Shown: one piece after another, positions 1 through 8,030 of the stretch
Numbering within the stretch: position 1 is the stretch's first letter
How the letters are laid out: each line of letters opens with the position of its first letter
From: Levilinea sp.
GTDB lineage: Bacteria; Chloroflexota; Anaerolineae; Anaerolineales; Anaerolineaceae
Length of the DNA: 64,000 nt
Assembly (NCBI GenBank): GCA_029975215.1
Contig: JARKPO010000019.1
Location: 1-64,000, forward strand
Direction: 5' to 3'
The notes under the pieces: model-generated
What the model saw: the letters and a program-made list of their open reading frames with translations, nothing else
Told to the model about the DNA's origin: nothing
Databases searched by the model: none
Made by a program: the position numbers and the translations under genes

Positions 1-542
1 TCTAATTTACCCTCAGCCACACCAGAGCCAGTCACGGTGACAAACATGCCCTTGTCTGCTCCAGTGTCAATAATGGCCACTTCACCCGCTTTGCCCCAAG
101 GACTATCAGCCGTTAAGAGCAAAAAGGCAATTCCGTCTGGATTTAGACCAACTTGAAAAGCTCTCGGATCGAGCACCCGGTCGGCTGGATTTTCTGGGTT
201 GTTCAGGCTTTGCGCAAACAGGTCGGCCACAGCCTGAATGCGCTGCGGGTCCCCAAAGGACACCTGCTGCAAGATATTCGCGCTGCCCAGGGCGGTCTCC
301 AGCCCGGCGGTGATGGCTTCCTGCAGTTGGCGGTAGGCTTCCGCAGCGGCCGCGTCGGCGGCCTGGGCCGCCAGGCTCTCCGGCTGGGGGAGGCTGACGC
401 TGGGGGCCGCGCTGTTGGGGCTGGGGGTGCAGGCGGTCACCAGTCCGGCGCAGGCAGCCAGCGCCAGGAGGATCCGGCGCCAAAGGGACGCTTTGTGAGA
501 TTTCATGGGGCTGGCGGGGTTTTGCAGAATCGGACGGTTCAT
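1..542 (-). CDS. Putative lipoprotein, C-terminus cut by window edge
   Basis: Reading runs from an ATG at 542 to the left edge with no stop, giving 180 codons of an incomplete protein. The N-terminus has a basic stretch (KSHKASLWRR), a hydrophobic segment and a lipobox LVTAC, so it is probably lipid-anchored at Cys38 and faces outward. A Pro/Ser/Ala-rich linker follows, then a helical region and a part that predicts as beta-rich (GKAGEVAIID). I chose the start at 542 because GGGAGG lies 6 nt upstream; an in-frame ATG at 506 is the alternative and would place the signal peptide more conventionally. I do not recognise the mature domain, so no function is assigned. Confidence 0.7.
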   Translation of the reverse strand, partial: MNRPILQNPASPMKSHKASLWRRILLALAACAGLVTACTPSPNSAAPSVSLPQPESLAAQAADAAAAEAYRQLQEAITAGLETALGSANILQQVSFGDPQRIQAVADLFAQSLNNPENPADRVLDPRAFQVGLNPDGIAFLLLTADSPWGKAGEVAIIDTGADKGMFVTVTGSGVAEGKL

Positions 543-772
543 GGTTTTCCTCCCTGGGGGTGCTTGTATGGGTACGCTGTTTATGCTTGATTGTACACCA
601 TCCAGGCAGGTTGGTGCGGTTGATACAGGCGTCTGATTCAGATGGGCGTCTTTTGAGCCTTGGCGGTTCAAAGACATGTTTGATTCACCGCCAAGAAGCC
701 AAGATCGTCAAGAGGGCGGGTATACAAACACCTGTCCATCCAGCTCGTCCTATGAAGCAGCAAGCCAGGGTA

Positions 773-904
773 GGGGCACGGGCGCTTTTTGCCCGTGCCC
801 CCGCACTGAGGGGGCGTGCCCCTTCTCAGTGGTAGGGTGCGTTCCCAACGCACCGATTTCGTTGCGCGTTTTGGTGCGTTCGATAAATCTGAACGCACCC
901 TACC
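773..904. repeat. Intergenic inverted-repeat element (REP/MITE-like)
   Basis: The 435-bp gap 543-977 contains no convincing gene but holds two strong palindromes. The first has 11-bp perfect arms, GGGGCACGGGC at 773-783 and its complement at 791-801, with a 7-nt loop. The second has 14-bp perfect arms, GGTAGGGTGCGTTC at 831-844 and its complement at 891-904; nested inside are arms AACGCACC at 847-854 and GGTGCGTT at 873-880. Such compact nested palindromes resemble REP or MITE-like intergenic repeats. There is no transposase here, and I saw no second copy in this window. The rest of the gap (543-772) shows nothing I can assign. Confidence 0.6.
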
Positions 905-923
905 GGGCCTATCCCTGCGTGAT

Positions 924-958
924 AAAAAACAGCGCGGGCCGGTTGCACCAGCCCGCGC
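924..958 (-). terminator. Terminator after the creatininase-family gene
   Basis: On the minus strand GCGCGGGC (958-951) pairs perfectly with GCCCGCGC (939-932), followed by a run of six T (929-924). It sits just past the stop of the gene at 978. Confidence 0.8.
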
Positions 959-977
959 CGTGCTGATTCCCACCCTC

Positions 978-1658
978 TCAAAACTCCAGCAAATACATCA
1001 CATCCTGCACCACCGCCGCGAACATCTCATCCATCACGGCCGGGTCGGCCTCATACTTGCCGCCAAAAGCCCCATCCCCGTAAGCCTCGCGCGATTCGCT
1101 CGCGCTCATCAGCCCCTTGGCGTGCACCGGCGTCTTCTCGCCCTGGGGCAGCTCGGTTACCTTGGTGAAGGGGAACGCCTCCAGCCAGTTGGCATGCTCC
1201 GGCTCCAGACCGTATTTCATCGCCACCGCCGACACGCTGTTGGACGTCCACCACGAATACCAGCTCACCTTCAGCCCCGGGCAATCGTTCATCACCTCCC
1301 ACATCACATACTGCCCCGGCATATTCCCGCCGTGCCCGTTCAGCACCAACACGCGCCGGAAGCCCTGCTGGTACACGCAGCGCACGATATCCTCCACCAT
1401 CGCGATGTAGGTGCTGGTGCGCACGCTGATCGTGCCCGGGTAGGTCACAAAATAGGGCGTAATCCCGTAGTTCAGCGGCGGCGCCACCAGCACCCCCGTG
1501 CGCTGGCTGACCACATCCGCCACCGCCATGGGGATTTTCACGTCCGTCGCCAGGCTCAAATAGCCGTGCTGCTCGGTCGAACCCAACACCAGGATCAGCC
1601 GGTCGTCGTTTTCCAGGTATTTCTCCACATCCATCCAGTTCAGTTCTTCGTAACGCAT
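978..1658 (-). CDS. Creatininase-family metal-dependent amidohydrolase
   Basis: A 226-residue protein of the creatininase/MftE superfamily, whose members hydrolyse amide bonds using two divalent metals. The family signatures are visible in order: GSTEQHG near residue 26 (Glu and His metal ligands), NGHGGN near residue 111, and EPEHANWLEA near residue 152, which supplies the last acidic and His ligands. Length is close to the family's usual 230-270. The start at 1658 is supported by AAGGAG upstream; the frame stays open to 1745 without a ribosome site. It stands alone, with its own terminator, behind leuS. Whether it acts on creatinine, a cyclic amide or a peptide maturation substrate cannot be told from sequence. 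Confidence 0.88.
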   Translation of the reverse strand: MRYEELNWMDVEKYLENDDRLILVLGSTEQHGYLSLATDVKIPMAVADVVSQRTGVLVAPPLNYGITPYFVTYPGTISVRTSTYIAMVEDIVRCVYQQGFRRVLVLNGHGGNMPGQYVMWEVMNDCPGLKVSWYSWWTSNSVSAVAMKYGLEPEHANWLEAFPFTKVTELPQGEKTPVHAKGLMSASESREAYGDGAFGGKYEADPAVMDEMFAAVVQDVMYLLEF

Positions 1659-1754
1659 GATCGTTTTCTCCTTCGGGGCCGCAGGCACCCGCAATGATTG
1701 GCCTGCAGTTAAGTGTAGCCTGCCACAGCGCGAGAAGCAAGCCAAATCTCCGGC

Positions 1755-1794
1755 AAAAAAAGAGGGCTGCGCCCTTTCCTTCCAGCGCAGCCCT
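1755..1794 (-). terminator. Rho-independent terminator of leuS
   Basis: Perfect 10-bp stem on the minus strand: AGGGCTGCGC at 1794-1785 and GCGCAGCCCT at 1772-1763. A T-rich tail follows at 1761-1755. It lies about 45 bp after the leuS stop. Confidence 0.88.
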
Positions 1795-1812
1795 GAGTGT
1801 TTTTACACCGCG

Positions 1813-1845
1813 ATGGGTGTTCACACCCCAATGGGTGTTCACACC
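1813..1845. repeat. 15-bp direct repeat, two copies, across the leuS stop
   Basis: ATGGGTGTTCACACC occurs at 1813-1827 and again at 1831-1845 (period 18). The leuS stop codon (1839-1841) lies inside the second copy, so the first copy looks like a local tandem duplication of the last codons. Confidence 0.75.
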
Positions 1846-4295
1846 ACAATGTTGATCAATTTCTTGGGCACCACGATGATCTGCCGCGGCGTCTTTCCTT
1901 CCAGGAACTTCGCCACCCCTTCGTTTTCCAGAGCCGCCGCCTTCACCGCCTCTTCGCTGGCGTCCGCCGCCAGCGTCACCCGCCCGCGCACCTTGCCGTT
2001 CACCTGCACCACCACGGTGATCTCATCTTCCTGCACGGCTTCCGCGTCCACCGCCGGCCAGCTTTGGGTGTGAATCGAATAGCTCTTGCCCAGGTAAGCC
2101 CACAGTTCCTCGGCGATGTGCGGCGTCACCGGCGACAGCATACGCAGGTAAATATCCACCGCCTCGCCCCAGGCCGGGCTGCCGTAGGTGGCCGGTTTCA
2201 GACGGGCCATCTCATTGGACAGCTCCATCAGGCTCGACACGATCGTGTTGAACTCAAAATGTTCAAAATCGTGCGTCACCCGCCGCAGCGTCTGGTGCAC
2301 CTTGCGCCGCAGCACACGCACCGCGCTCTCATCCACAAAGCCGTCCTTGCCCACCGGCTCCACCACCATTGCCCACACCCGCCGCAGCCAGCGGAAAGTG
2401 CCGTCAATGCCGTTGCTCGACCACGGCCCGCCCTGATCCCAGCGCGAGAAGAAGATCAAATACGCGCGCAGCGCATCTGCCCCATAGGCCTGCACCAGAT
2501 CATCCGGCGCCACCACGTTGCCGCGGCTCTTCGACATCTTCTCCGAGTCCTCGCCCAAGACCATGCCCTGGTTGCGCAGCTGCAGCATGGGTTCATCCCC
2601 ATGCGCAATGCCCATATCCCGCAGGGCCTTGTGGAAGAAGCGCGTGTAGATCAAATGCATATTGGCGTGCTCAATGCCGCCCGTGTAGGTGTCCACCGGC
2701 ATCCAGTAATCGTATTCTTTCGGGTCAAACGGCCCCTGATCGTAATCCGGGCTCAGGTAGCGCAGGTGATACCAGGATGAGCACATGAAAGTGTCCATCG
2801 TGTCGGTGTCGCGTTCCGCCGCCCCGCCGCACTGCGGGCAGGTGGTCAGCCGCCAGGTAGGGTGCAGCTTCAGCGGGCTTTCACCCGTCGGCCGCCATTC
2901 CACATCGTCCGGCAGCGTCACCGGCAGCTGCTCTTCCGGCACAGGCACCACGCCGCACTTCTCGCAGTGCACCATCGGGATGGGCGCGCCCCAATAGCGC
3001 TGGCGCGAAATCAGCCAGTCACGCAGGCGGTAATTCACCGCCCGTTTGCCCATGCCGTTGGCTTCCAGGAATTTCAAAACCTGCTCAAAGGCCTCTTCGC
3101 CGGGCGTGCCGCTCATTGGGCCGCTGTTGACCATCTTGCCGTGCGCCGGAACCGCTTCCGTCAGGGCGGCCCCATCCAGGGCTTCCATATCTTCCGGCTG
3201 GATGACCACACGCACCTCCAGGCCAAACCGGCGCGCAAATTCAAAATCGCGCTGGTCGTGGGCCGGAACGGCCATAATCGCGCCCGTGCCGTAGGTCATC
3301 AGCACATAGTCCGCCGTCCAGATGGGGATGCGCTCGCCGCTCACCGGGTTGACCGCATACCCGCCCGTGAACACGCCCGTTTTTTCCTTATCGGTCGCCT
3401 CGCGCTGCACATCCGTCTGGCGCACCGCTTCAGCCACATATTGTTCCACCGCCGCCTTTTGCTCCGCCGAGGTGATTTTCTGCACCAGCGGATGTTCCGG
3501 CGCCAGCACCATAAAGGTCACCCCCCACAGCGTGTCGGGGCGGGTGGTGAACACTTCCAGCTCGTCGCCCTGCTCTGTGTGGAACTTGACCACTGCGCCT
3601 TCCGAGCGGCCGATCCAATTGGTTTGCAGCACGCGCACGCGCTCCGGCCAGTTGATGCCCTCGTAGGAGAGCAGCTCATCCGCGTAGCGGGTGGTGCGGA
3701 AGAACCATTGATCCAGGTTCTTCTTGGTCACGGGCGTGCCGCAGCGTTCACAGTGCCGGTCGTCGCCCCACACCTGTTCGCGCGCCAGGGTGGTGTTGCA
3801 GGTCGGGCACCAATCCACCGGGCTCATTTTGTGATACGCCAACCCGTGCTTGTAGAGCTGGATGAAGAACCACTGCGTCCAGCGGTAATACTTCGGATCC
3901 GCGCTCACCGCTTCGCGCCGCCAATCAAACATGGCGCCCATGCTCTTCAACTGATCGCGCATGCGGGCGATGTTGCGGTACGTCCATTCTTTGGGATGCA
4001 CGTTCTTCTTAATCGCGGCGTTTTCCGCGGGCAGACCAAAGGCGTCAAAACCCATCGGAAACAACACATTGTAGCCGTTCATGCGCATGTACCGCGCGCG
4101 TGCATCCGAAGGGGTCATCGCGAACCAATGCCCAATGTGCAGATCGCCGGAAGGGTACGGGAGCATCGTCAGCGCGTAGTGCTTGGGACGCTGCGGGTCC
4201 ACATCCGAATGATAGAGGCCGTCTGCTTCCCACCGCGCCTGCCACTTCTTTTCAATCTCTGCCGGGTTATACGCCGGAATTTGTGTCTCTGCCAT
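1839..4295 (-). CDS. leuS: Leucyl-tRNA synthetase
   Basis: Class I aminoacyl-tRNA synthetase of 818 residues that charges tRNA-Leu. The HIGH signature reads HIGH at residues 53-56 and the KMSKS loop is intact near residue 586. The CP1 editing domain is present (TTRPDTLWG; GTGAIMAVPAHD), so mischarged tRNA can be hydrolysed. Two Cys-rich zinc knuckles are seen: CPTC with CERC near residue 160, and CEKC with CPQC near residues 450-495. The C-terminus carries the small domain ending in IIVVPKKLINIVV. Length is normal for the bacterial type. Expression is evidently controlled by the T-box leader just upstream, which responds to uncharged tRNA-Leu. Confidence 0.98.
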   Translation of the reverse strand: MAETQIPAYNPAEIEKKWQARWEADGLYHSDVDPQRPKHYALTMLPYPSGDLHIGHWFAMTPSDARARYMRMNGYNVLFPMGFDAFGLPAENAAIKKNVHPKEWTYRNIARMRDQLKSMGAMFDWRREAVSADPKYYRWTQWFFIQLYKHGLAYHKMSPVDWCPTCNTTLAREQVWGDDRHCERCGTPVTKKNLDQWFFRTTRYADELLSYEGINWPERVRVLQTNWIGRSEGAVVKFHTEQGDELEVFTTRPDTLWGVTFMVLAPEHPLVQKITSAEQKAAVEQYVAEAVRQTDVQREATDKEKTGVFTGGYAVNPVSGERIPIWTADYVLMTYGTGAIMAVPAHDQRDFEFARRFGLEVRVVIQPEDMEALDGAALTEAVPAHGKMVNSGPMSGTPGEEAFEQVLKFLEANGMGKRAVNYRLRDWLISRQRYWGAPIPMVHCEKCGVVPVPEEQLPVTLPDDVEWRPTGESPLKLHPTWRLTTCPQCGGAAERDTDTMDTFMCSSWYHLRYLSPDYDQGPFDPKEYDYWMPVDTYTGGIEHANMHLIYTRFFHKALRDMGIAHGDEPMLQLRNQGMVLGEDSEKMSKSRGNVVAPDDLVQAYGADALRAYLIFFSRWDQGGPWSSNGIDGTFRWLRRVWAMVVEPVGKDGFVDESAVRVLRRKVHQTLRRVTHDFEHFEFNTIVSSLMELSNEMARLKPATYGSPAWGEAVDIYLRMLSPVTPHIAEELWAYLGKSYSIHTQSWPAVDAEAVQEDEITVVVQVNGKVRGRVTLAADASEEAVKAAALENEGVAKFLEGKTPRQIIVVPKKLINIVV

Positions 4296-4317
4296 GCTGC
4301 ACGCTCCCTGTTTCAGA

Positions 4318-4575
4318 TAAAAAAACTCCGTCCCAATCAGGGACGGAGGATTCTCCGCGGTACCACCCTGCTTGCGCAGCCGCTGGAATGCGCTGCGCCG
4401 CTCTGGCTCGCGATAACGGGCGAAACCCGGCTGAGGTTACTGCTTTCACCTCAACGGCTGGCCCCTCAGGGCAGCGGGCGAGTTCTGTCTTCTGGCGGTT
4501 CACATCCGCCGTTGTCGGGCTTCCACCGGGCTTTCCCGACTCGCTGGTGAATGACCTACTACTCCCGCATTCGCC
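4318..4575 (-). ncRNA. T-box leader riboswitch controlling leuS
   Basis: The minus strand carries the T-box core GGGTGGTACCGCGGA (4368-4354), the hallmark antiterminator sequence. A terminator follows: CTCCGTCCC (4348-4340) pairs with GGGACGGAG (4334-4326), then seven T. Stem I closes with GCGGG (4568-4564) and CCCGC (4479-4475 region). The internal loop between the arms has AGTAGTAG on the 5' side and AGAACTCG on the 3' side, so the specifier codon is probably CTC (4482-4480), a leucine codon that fits the downstream gene. The distal GGTGGAAGCC matches the conserved Stem I apex. Uncharged tRNA-Leu should stabilise the antiterminator and allow leuS transcription. Core and terminator are certain; the specifier assignment is inference from the fold. 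Confidence 0.95.
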
Positions 4576-4591
4576 GTTCGTATGAACAAAG

Positions 4592-4624
4592 AGAGAGTAA
4601 AAACGTCAGGCGTCTCTACTCTCT
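4592..4624 (-). terminator. Hairpin between tRNA-Ala(GGC) and the T-box leader
   Basis: On the minus strand AGAGAGTA (4624-4617) pairs perfectly with TACTCTCT (4599-4592), followed by CTTTGTT. It may be a weak terminator or processing site for the tRNA transcript. The T-run is short, so readthrough into the T-box is possible. Confidence 0.4.
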
Positions 4625-4630
4625 AATTAG

Positions 4631-4703
4631 TGGACCCAGAGGGATTCGAACCCTCGGCCTTCTCAATGCCATTGAGACGCGCTCCCAACTGCGCTATGGG
4701 CCC
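4631..4703 (-). tRNA. tRNA-Ala (anticodon GGC)
   Basis: A 73-nt cloverleaf without encoded CCA. The acceptor pairs GGGCCCA with TGGGTCC, discriminator A. The anticodon stem is TCTCA/TGAGA with loop ATGGCAT, giving anticodon GGC. The T arm is GAGGG-TTCGAAT-CCCTC. It reads GCC and GCU alanine codons and is the second of two tandem tRNA-Ala genes ahead of leuS. Confidence 0.96.
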
Positions 4704-4768
4704 TCATTTCCTGACAGTTTGTTAAACTACTCAGAACGATCTCTGTTTGCAGAGTTCTCGTCCCTCAG

Positions 4769-4841
4769 TGGACCTGGAGGGATTCGAACCCTCGGCCTCT
4801 TCAGTGCGATTGAAGCGCGCTCCCAACTGCGCTACAGGCCC
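4769..4841 (-). tRNA. tRNA-Ala (anticodon CGC)
   Basis: A 73-nt cloverleaf. The acceptor is GGGCCTG/CAGGTCC, discriminator A, CCA not encoded. The anticodon stem is CTTCA/TGAAG with loop ATCGCAC, giving anticodon CGC for the GCG codon. Its body is nearly identical to the neighbouring tRNA-Ala(GGC), which suggests the pair arose by tandem duplication and anticodon change. Confidence 0.96.
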
Positions 4842-4860
4842 TTACTTCATCGTAATCAGG

Positions 4861-4889
4861 ATTTTACTCGAACCATGCCCGCCTGTCAA
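4861..4889 (-). promoter_or_regulatory. Sigma-70-type promoter for the tRNA-Ala pair
   Basis: On the minus strand a perfect -35 TTGACA (4889-4884) is separated by 17 nt from TAAAAT (4866-4861). Transcription should begin near 4854, a few bases before the first tRNA. Confidence 0.85.
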
Positions 4890-4993
4890 GACTTCACCGC
4901 CTTTCCAAAGTCACTTTTTTGGCCAGACTCGATTGGCTATGCGCAGCTTGCAACTCCCTTCTTTTCTCACCTGCCCTTTTTTCTCTTTCTGCG

Positions 4994-4999
4994 TATAAT
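4994..4999 (+). promoter_or_regulatory. -10 box of the M24 peptidase operon
   Basis: TATAAT at 4994-4999 lies 17 nt before the ATG; GGAGG follows at 5007-5011 as ribosome site. The -35 (CTGCCC, 17 nt upstream) is weak. Confidence 0.65.
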
Positions 5000-5016
5000 C
5001 TCCTCTGGAGGTAATC

Positions 5017-6123
5017 ATGTCCCTGTCTCGCTACCAACGTCTCGAAAATCTCATCCGCTCGGCTGGCCTCGACGCCCTGGTGCTCAACCCTGGCCCCACC
5101 CTCACCTATCTCACCGGCCTCAATTTCCACCTCATGGAGCGCCCCACCGTCCTCATCATCGTCCCTGGCGCCCAGCCGGCCCTCATCCTGCCCGAACTGG
5201 AAGCTGGAAAACTGGCCAAAAGCCGTCTGGCCCTGCGTGATTTCCTCTTCCCCGATAACCCCGCCCTCTGGCCCGAGGTTTTCACCCGCGCTGCCGCCCA
5301 GTTTGGCCTCACCGGCGCAAAAATCGGCGTGGAGCCCAACCGCCTGCGCTTCATGGAGCTGACCTACCTGCAAAACGCCGCCTCCCGCGCCGTCTTTGTC
5401 AGCGCTGAACCCATCCTCAATCAGCTGCGCATCCAAAAAGATGCCGAAGAAATCGCCGCCATGCGGCAGGCCGCCGTCATCGCTCAAAATGCCTTCCACG
5501 CCACCCTGCCCTTTATCCATCCCGGCGTCACCGAGCGCGCCGTAGCCGCTGAGCTGTCTATCCAGCTCCTGCGCGCCGGCTCCGATTCTGAGATGCCTTT
5601 CGCCCCCATCGTGGCGGGCGGCCCCAACGGCGCCAATCCCCATGCCGCCCCCAGCGACCGCCCCCTTCAGCTCGGCGATCTGCTCGTCATTGACTGGGGC
5701 GCTTCTTACGGCGGCTACTGCTCCGATCTTACCCGCACTGTCGCCATCGGTCAGCCCCACCCCGAACTGCGCCGCATCCACGAAACCGTGCAGGCTGCCA
5801 ACGCCGCCGGGCGCGCCGCCGGTAAACCCGGCATCCCCGCCGGTGATGTCGACCGCGCCGCCCGCCAGGTGATTGAAGCCGCCGGTTTTGGCCCCTATTT
5901 CACCCACCGCACCGGCCACGGCCTGGGCATGGAAGGCCACGAGCCGCCTTACATGTTCGCCGAAAACGATCTCCTTCTGGCAGAGGGCATGGCCTACACC
6001 GTCGAGCCGGGCATCTACCTGCCCAACCGCGGCGGCGTGCGCATTGAGGATGATATCGTCGTCACCGCCGACGCCAGCCAAAGCCTCAGCGATTACCCCC
6101 GCGACCTGATCATCCTCGAATGA
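5017..6123 (+). CDS. M24-family Xaa-Pro peptidase (aminopeptidase P / prolidase type)
   Basis: A 368-residue metallopeptidase with the creatinase-like N-terminal domain (about 1-135) and the pita-bread catalytic domain (about 140-360). All five metal ligands are present at the expected spacing: Asp226 and Asp237 (IDWGASYGGYCSDLT), His301 (TGHGLGMEGH), Glu330 (VEPGIYLP) and Glu344 (RIEDD). The enzyme should cleave an X-Pro bond in small peptides in the cytoplasm. The start is fixed by GGAGG six bases upstream, under a clear -10 box. It heads a three-gene operon with an MFS transporter 37 bp downstream. Dipeptidase and aminopeptidase activity cannot be separated from sequence alone. Confidence 0.93.
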   Translation: MSLSRYQRLENLIRSAGLDALVLNPGPTLTYLTGLNFHLMERPTVLIIVPGAQPALILPELEAGKLAKSRLALRDFLFPDNPALWPEVFTRAAAQFGLTGAKIGVEPNRLRFMELTYLQNAASRAVFVSAEPILNQLRIQKDAEEIAAMRQAAVIAQNAFHATLPFIHPGVTERAVAAELSIQLLRAGSDSEMPFAPIVAGGPNGANPHAAPSDRPLQLGDLLVIDWGASYGGYCSDLTRTVAIGQPHPELRRIHETVQAANAAGRAAGKPGIPAGDVDRAARQVIEAAGFGPYFTHRTGHGLGMEGHEPPYMFAENDLLLAEGMAYTVEPGIYLPNRGGVRIEDDIVVTADASQSLSDYPRDLIILE

Positions 6124-6160
6124 GGATCGGGCCGCCCACCATCCACACCGGAGCGCTTTC

Positions 6161-7336
6161 ATGACCCGCGACCTCCTCCTGGTTTCCATTTCCCTGTTCA
6201 CCTGGGGGGTCGGCGAGGGCATGTATTTCTATTTCCAGCCGCTCTATCTGGAAAAACTGGGCGCCACCCCCTTTGTCATTGGCGCTATCCTCAGCGCCAA
6301 CGGCATCGCCATGACCCTGGCGCAAATCCCCGGCGGCTACCTGGCGGACCGTTACGGCCCCCGTCCGCTGATGTGGACCGCCTGGATCATGGGGTCCATC
6401 TCCACCACCATCATGGCCTTTTCCGGCTCCCTGCCCATGTTTGTGACCGGCTACCTGCTCTACGGCCTCACCTCCAGCGTACTGGCCCCCATGAACAGCT
6501 ACATCACCCGTGTACGCGGCACCTGGCCGGTGCAGCGCGCCCTCACCTTCCCCTCCGCCATGTTCCACCTGGGCGCGGTCATCGGCCCCCTCATCGGCGG
6601 CTGGGTGGGCGAACAGTATTCCTTCAGCATGGTGTATAAGATTTCCGCGGGGATTTTCTTCCTCTCTTCGGCCGTCATCCTCTGCATACGCCCGGTGCAG
6701 CCCCCCCCCCACGCCCAGGTGGTGAAGAACGGCAGCCTGCTGCACAACCGCGCCTTCCTGGTCATGCTGGGGCTGGTGTTTGCTTCTATGACGGTGCTGT
6801 ATCTGCCTCTGTCGCTGACTCCCAACTTCCTGCAAAATCAAATCGGCCTGGATCTGCGCGCCATCGGCTACCTGGGTTCCATCGGCAGCCTGGGGAACGC
6901 CGTTTTTGCCCTCGTGTTGGGCAGTCTGCACCCGTCCACCGGCTTCATCATCGGCCAGACCTTCGTTGCTCTGGCTGCCTTGCTCTTCCGTGTGGGTAAA
7001 GCCATCCCGGCTTTTGCGGGCGGCTATTTCTTCTTTGGCGGCTACCGTCTGTCCCGCTCGATGGTGCTGGCCCTCACCCGCGACCTGGTGCACCCCAGTG
7101 AAATTGGCCTGGCCTACGGCTTCATCGAAACCGCCAACGCCCTTTCCGTCATCCTGGCCCCCTTCCTGGCGGGCATCCTTTACGAATGGAACCCCGTCGC
7201 CATGTACAGCTACGGCCTGCTGGCCATCACCGCCGTGCTGCTGGTCACCGTGCTGTCCCTGCCCCGCCTTCTGCGCAGCCATGCCGCCCGCCAACGCGGC
7301 GGCCTCTCCCTGGAAGAGGAGTCCCATGCCCATTGA
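6161..7336 (+). CDS. Major facilitator superfamily transporter
   Basis: A 391-residue integral membrane protein with about 12 hydrophobic segments. The loop between helices 2 and 3 carries GGYLADRYGPRPLMW, the MFS signature (G-x-L-x-D-R-x-G-R-x). Length is typical. It lies between a prolidase-type peptidase and a metallo-beta-lactamase hydrolase in the same transcription unit, which hints at uptake or efflux of a small organic compound, but the substrate is unknown. A run of ten C at about 6705-6714 lies inside the gene and is a possible sequencing or slippage hotspot; the frame reads through normally. Confidence 0.88.
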   Translation: MTRDLLLVSISLFTWGVGEGMYFYFQPLYLEKLGATPFVIGAILSANGIAMTLAQIPGGYLADRYGPRPLMWTAWIMGSISTTIMAFSGSLPMFVTGYLLYGLTSSVLAPMNSYITRVRGTWPVQRALTFPSAMFHLGAVIGPLIGGWVGEQYSFSMVYKISAGIFFLSSAVILCIRPVQPPPHAQVVKNGSLLHNRAFLVMLGLVFASMTVLYLPLSLTPNFLQNQIGLDLRAIGYLGSIGSLGNAVFALVLGSLHPSTGFIIGQTFVALAALLFRVGKAIPAFAGGYFFFGGYRLSRSMVLALTRDLVHPSEIGLAYGFIETANALSVILAPFLAGILYEWNPVAMYSYGLLAITAVLLVTVLSLPRLLRSHAARQRGGLSLEEESHAH

Positions 7337-7958
7337 AACCCTCACCTACGTGCTCGGCTCTTTGAGCAATAACACCTATTGCGCCGTGGATCAGGCCACC
7401 CGCCAGGCGGTCATCATTGACCCCTCCTTCGGCGCGCGCAAAGTGCTGGACGACCTGCACGCCCGCGGCCTCAGCCTGTTGGCCGTCTGGCTCACCCACG
7501 CCCATTTTGACCACATCGCCGGGGTCAAAGAGATTCTCTCCGCCTTGCCTGCGCCCGTTCCGGTGGGTCTCCACCCGCTGGATCTGCCCCTATGGCGCGA
7601 AGACGGCGGCGCGGGCACCTGGGGCTACCATTTCAACGCCGGCCCCGCCCCCGATCTCTTATGGCAGGCCGATCAAACCGCCGCGGTGGGTGAATCCACG
7701 GCTGTGGTGCGCCACACCCCCGGCCACACCCCTGGGCACGTGGTCTTCATCTTTCCCCAGGATCACGTCGCCTTCACCGGCGACCTGATCTTCCGCCGCA
7801 GCGTGGGCCGCACAGATCTCCCCGGCGGCGATGGGCAGGCCCTGGCAGAGTCCATCCGCAGCCACATCTACACCCTGCCCCCCGAAACCATCCTGCTCAG
7901 CGGCCACGGTCCCCAAACCACCGTGGGCGAAAAACTGGACGAAAACCCTTACGTCTAA
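7326..7958 (+). CDS. Metallo-beta-lactamase-fold hydrolase, glyoxalase II-like
   Basis: A 210-residue MBL-fold protein. The metal motif THAHFDH gives His58, His60, Asp62 and His63; further ligands are the His in HTPGHTPGH (about residue 127), the Asp in FTGDLIF and the His in LSGHGP. The size and the GDLIFRRSVGRTDLPGG segment match the YcbL/glyoxalase II-like thioesterase group, which hydrolyse S-acyl thiols such as hydroxyacyl-glutathione analogues. It lacks the C-terminal helical domain of true glyoxalase II. The start at 7326 overlaps the MFS gene by 11 bp and is preceded by GAGGAG, so the two are translationally coupled. Confidence 0.88.
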   Translation: MPIETLTYVLGSLSNNTYCAVDQATRQAVIIDPSFGARKVLDDLHARGLSLLAVWLTHAHFDHIAGVKEILSALPAPVPVGLHPLDLPLWREDGGAGTWGYHFNAGPAPDLLWQADQTAAVGESTAVVRHTPGHTPGHVVFIFPQDHVAFTGDLIFRRSVGRTDLPGGDGQALAESIRSHIYTLPPETILLSGHGPQTTVGEKLDENPYV

Positions 7959-7976
7959 ACCCAACCCACTGAAAAG

Positions 7977-8013
7977 AAAAACGGCTGCCGTTGTTGCTTT
8001 CCGGCAGCCGTTT
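7977..8013. terminator. Bidirectional terminator between the MBL gene and rny
   Basis: AAACGGCTGCCG (to 7990) pairs with CGGCAGCCGTTT (8002-8013). An A-run on the left and T on the right allow it to end transcription from both sides of this convergent junction. Confidence 0.8.
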
Positions 8014-8030
8014 GTGTTCACAAACACAGT

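Noticed and set aside
2862-4550. Long open frame (562 codons) on the plus strand opposite leuS
   Set aside because: It is antisense to a certain gene, runs over the T-box region, and has the His/Arg-rich composition typical of a GC-rich shadow frame.
4894-6222. Long open frame (442 codons) on the minus strand opposite the M24 peptidase
   Set aside because: The plus-strand gene has all five metal ligands, a promoter and a ribosome site; the antisense frame is Gly/Ala-rich and lacks a known domain.
6705-6714. Run of ten C as a possible frameshift
   Set aside because: The MFS reading frame continues normally with the expected helices and length.
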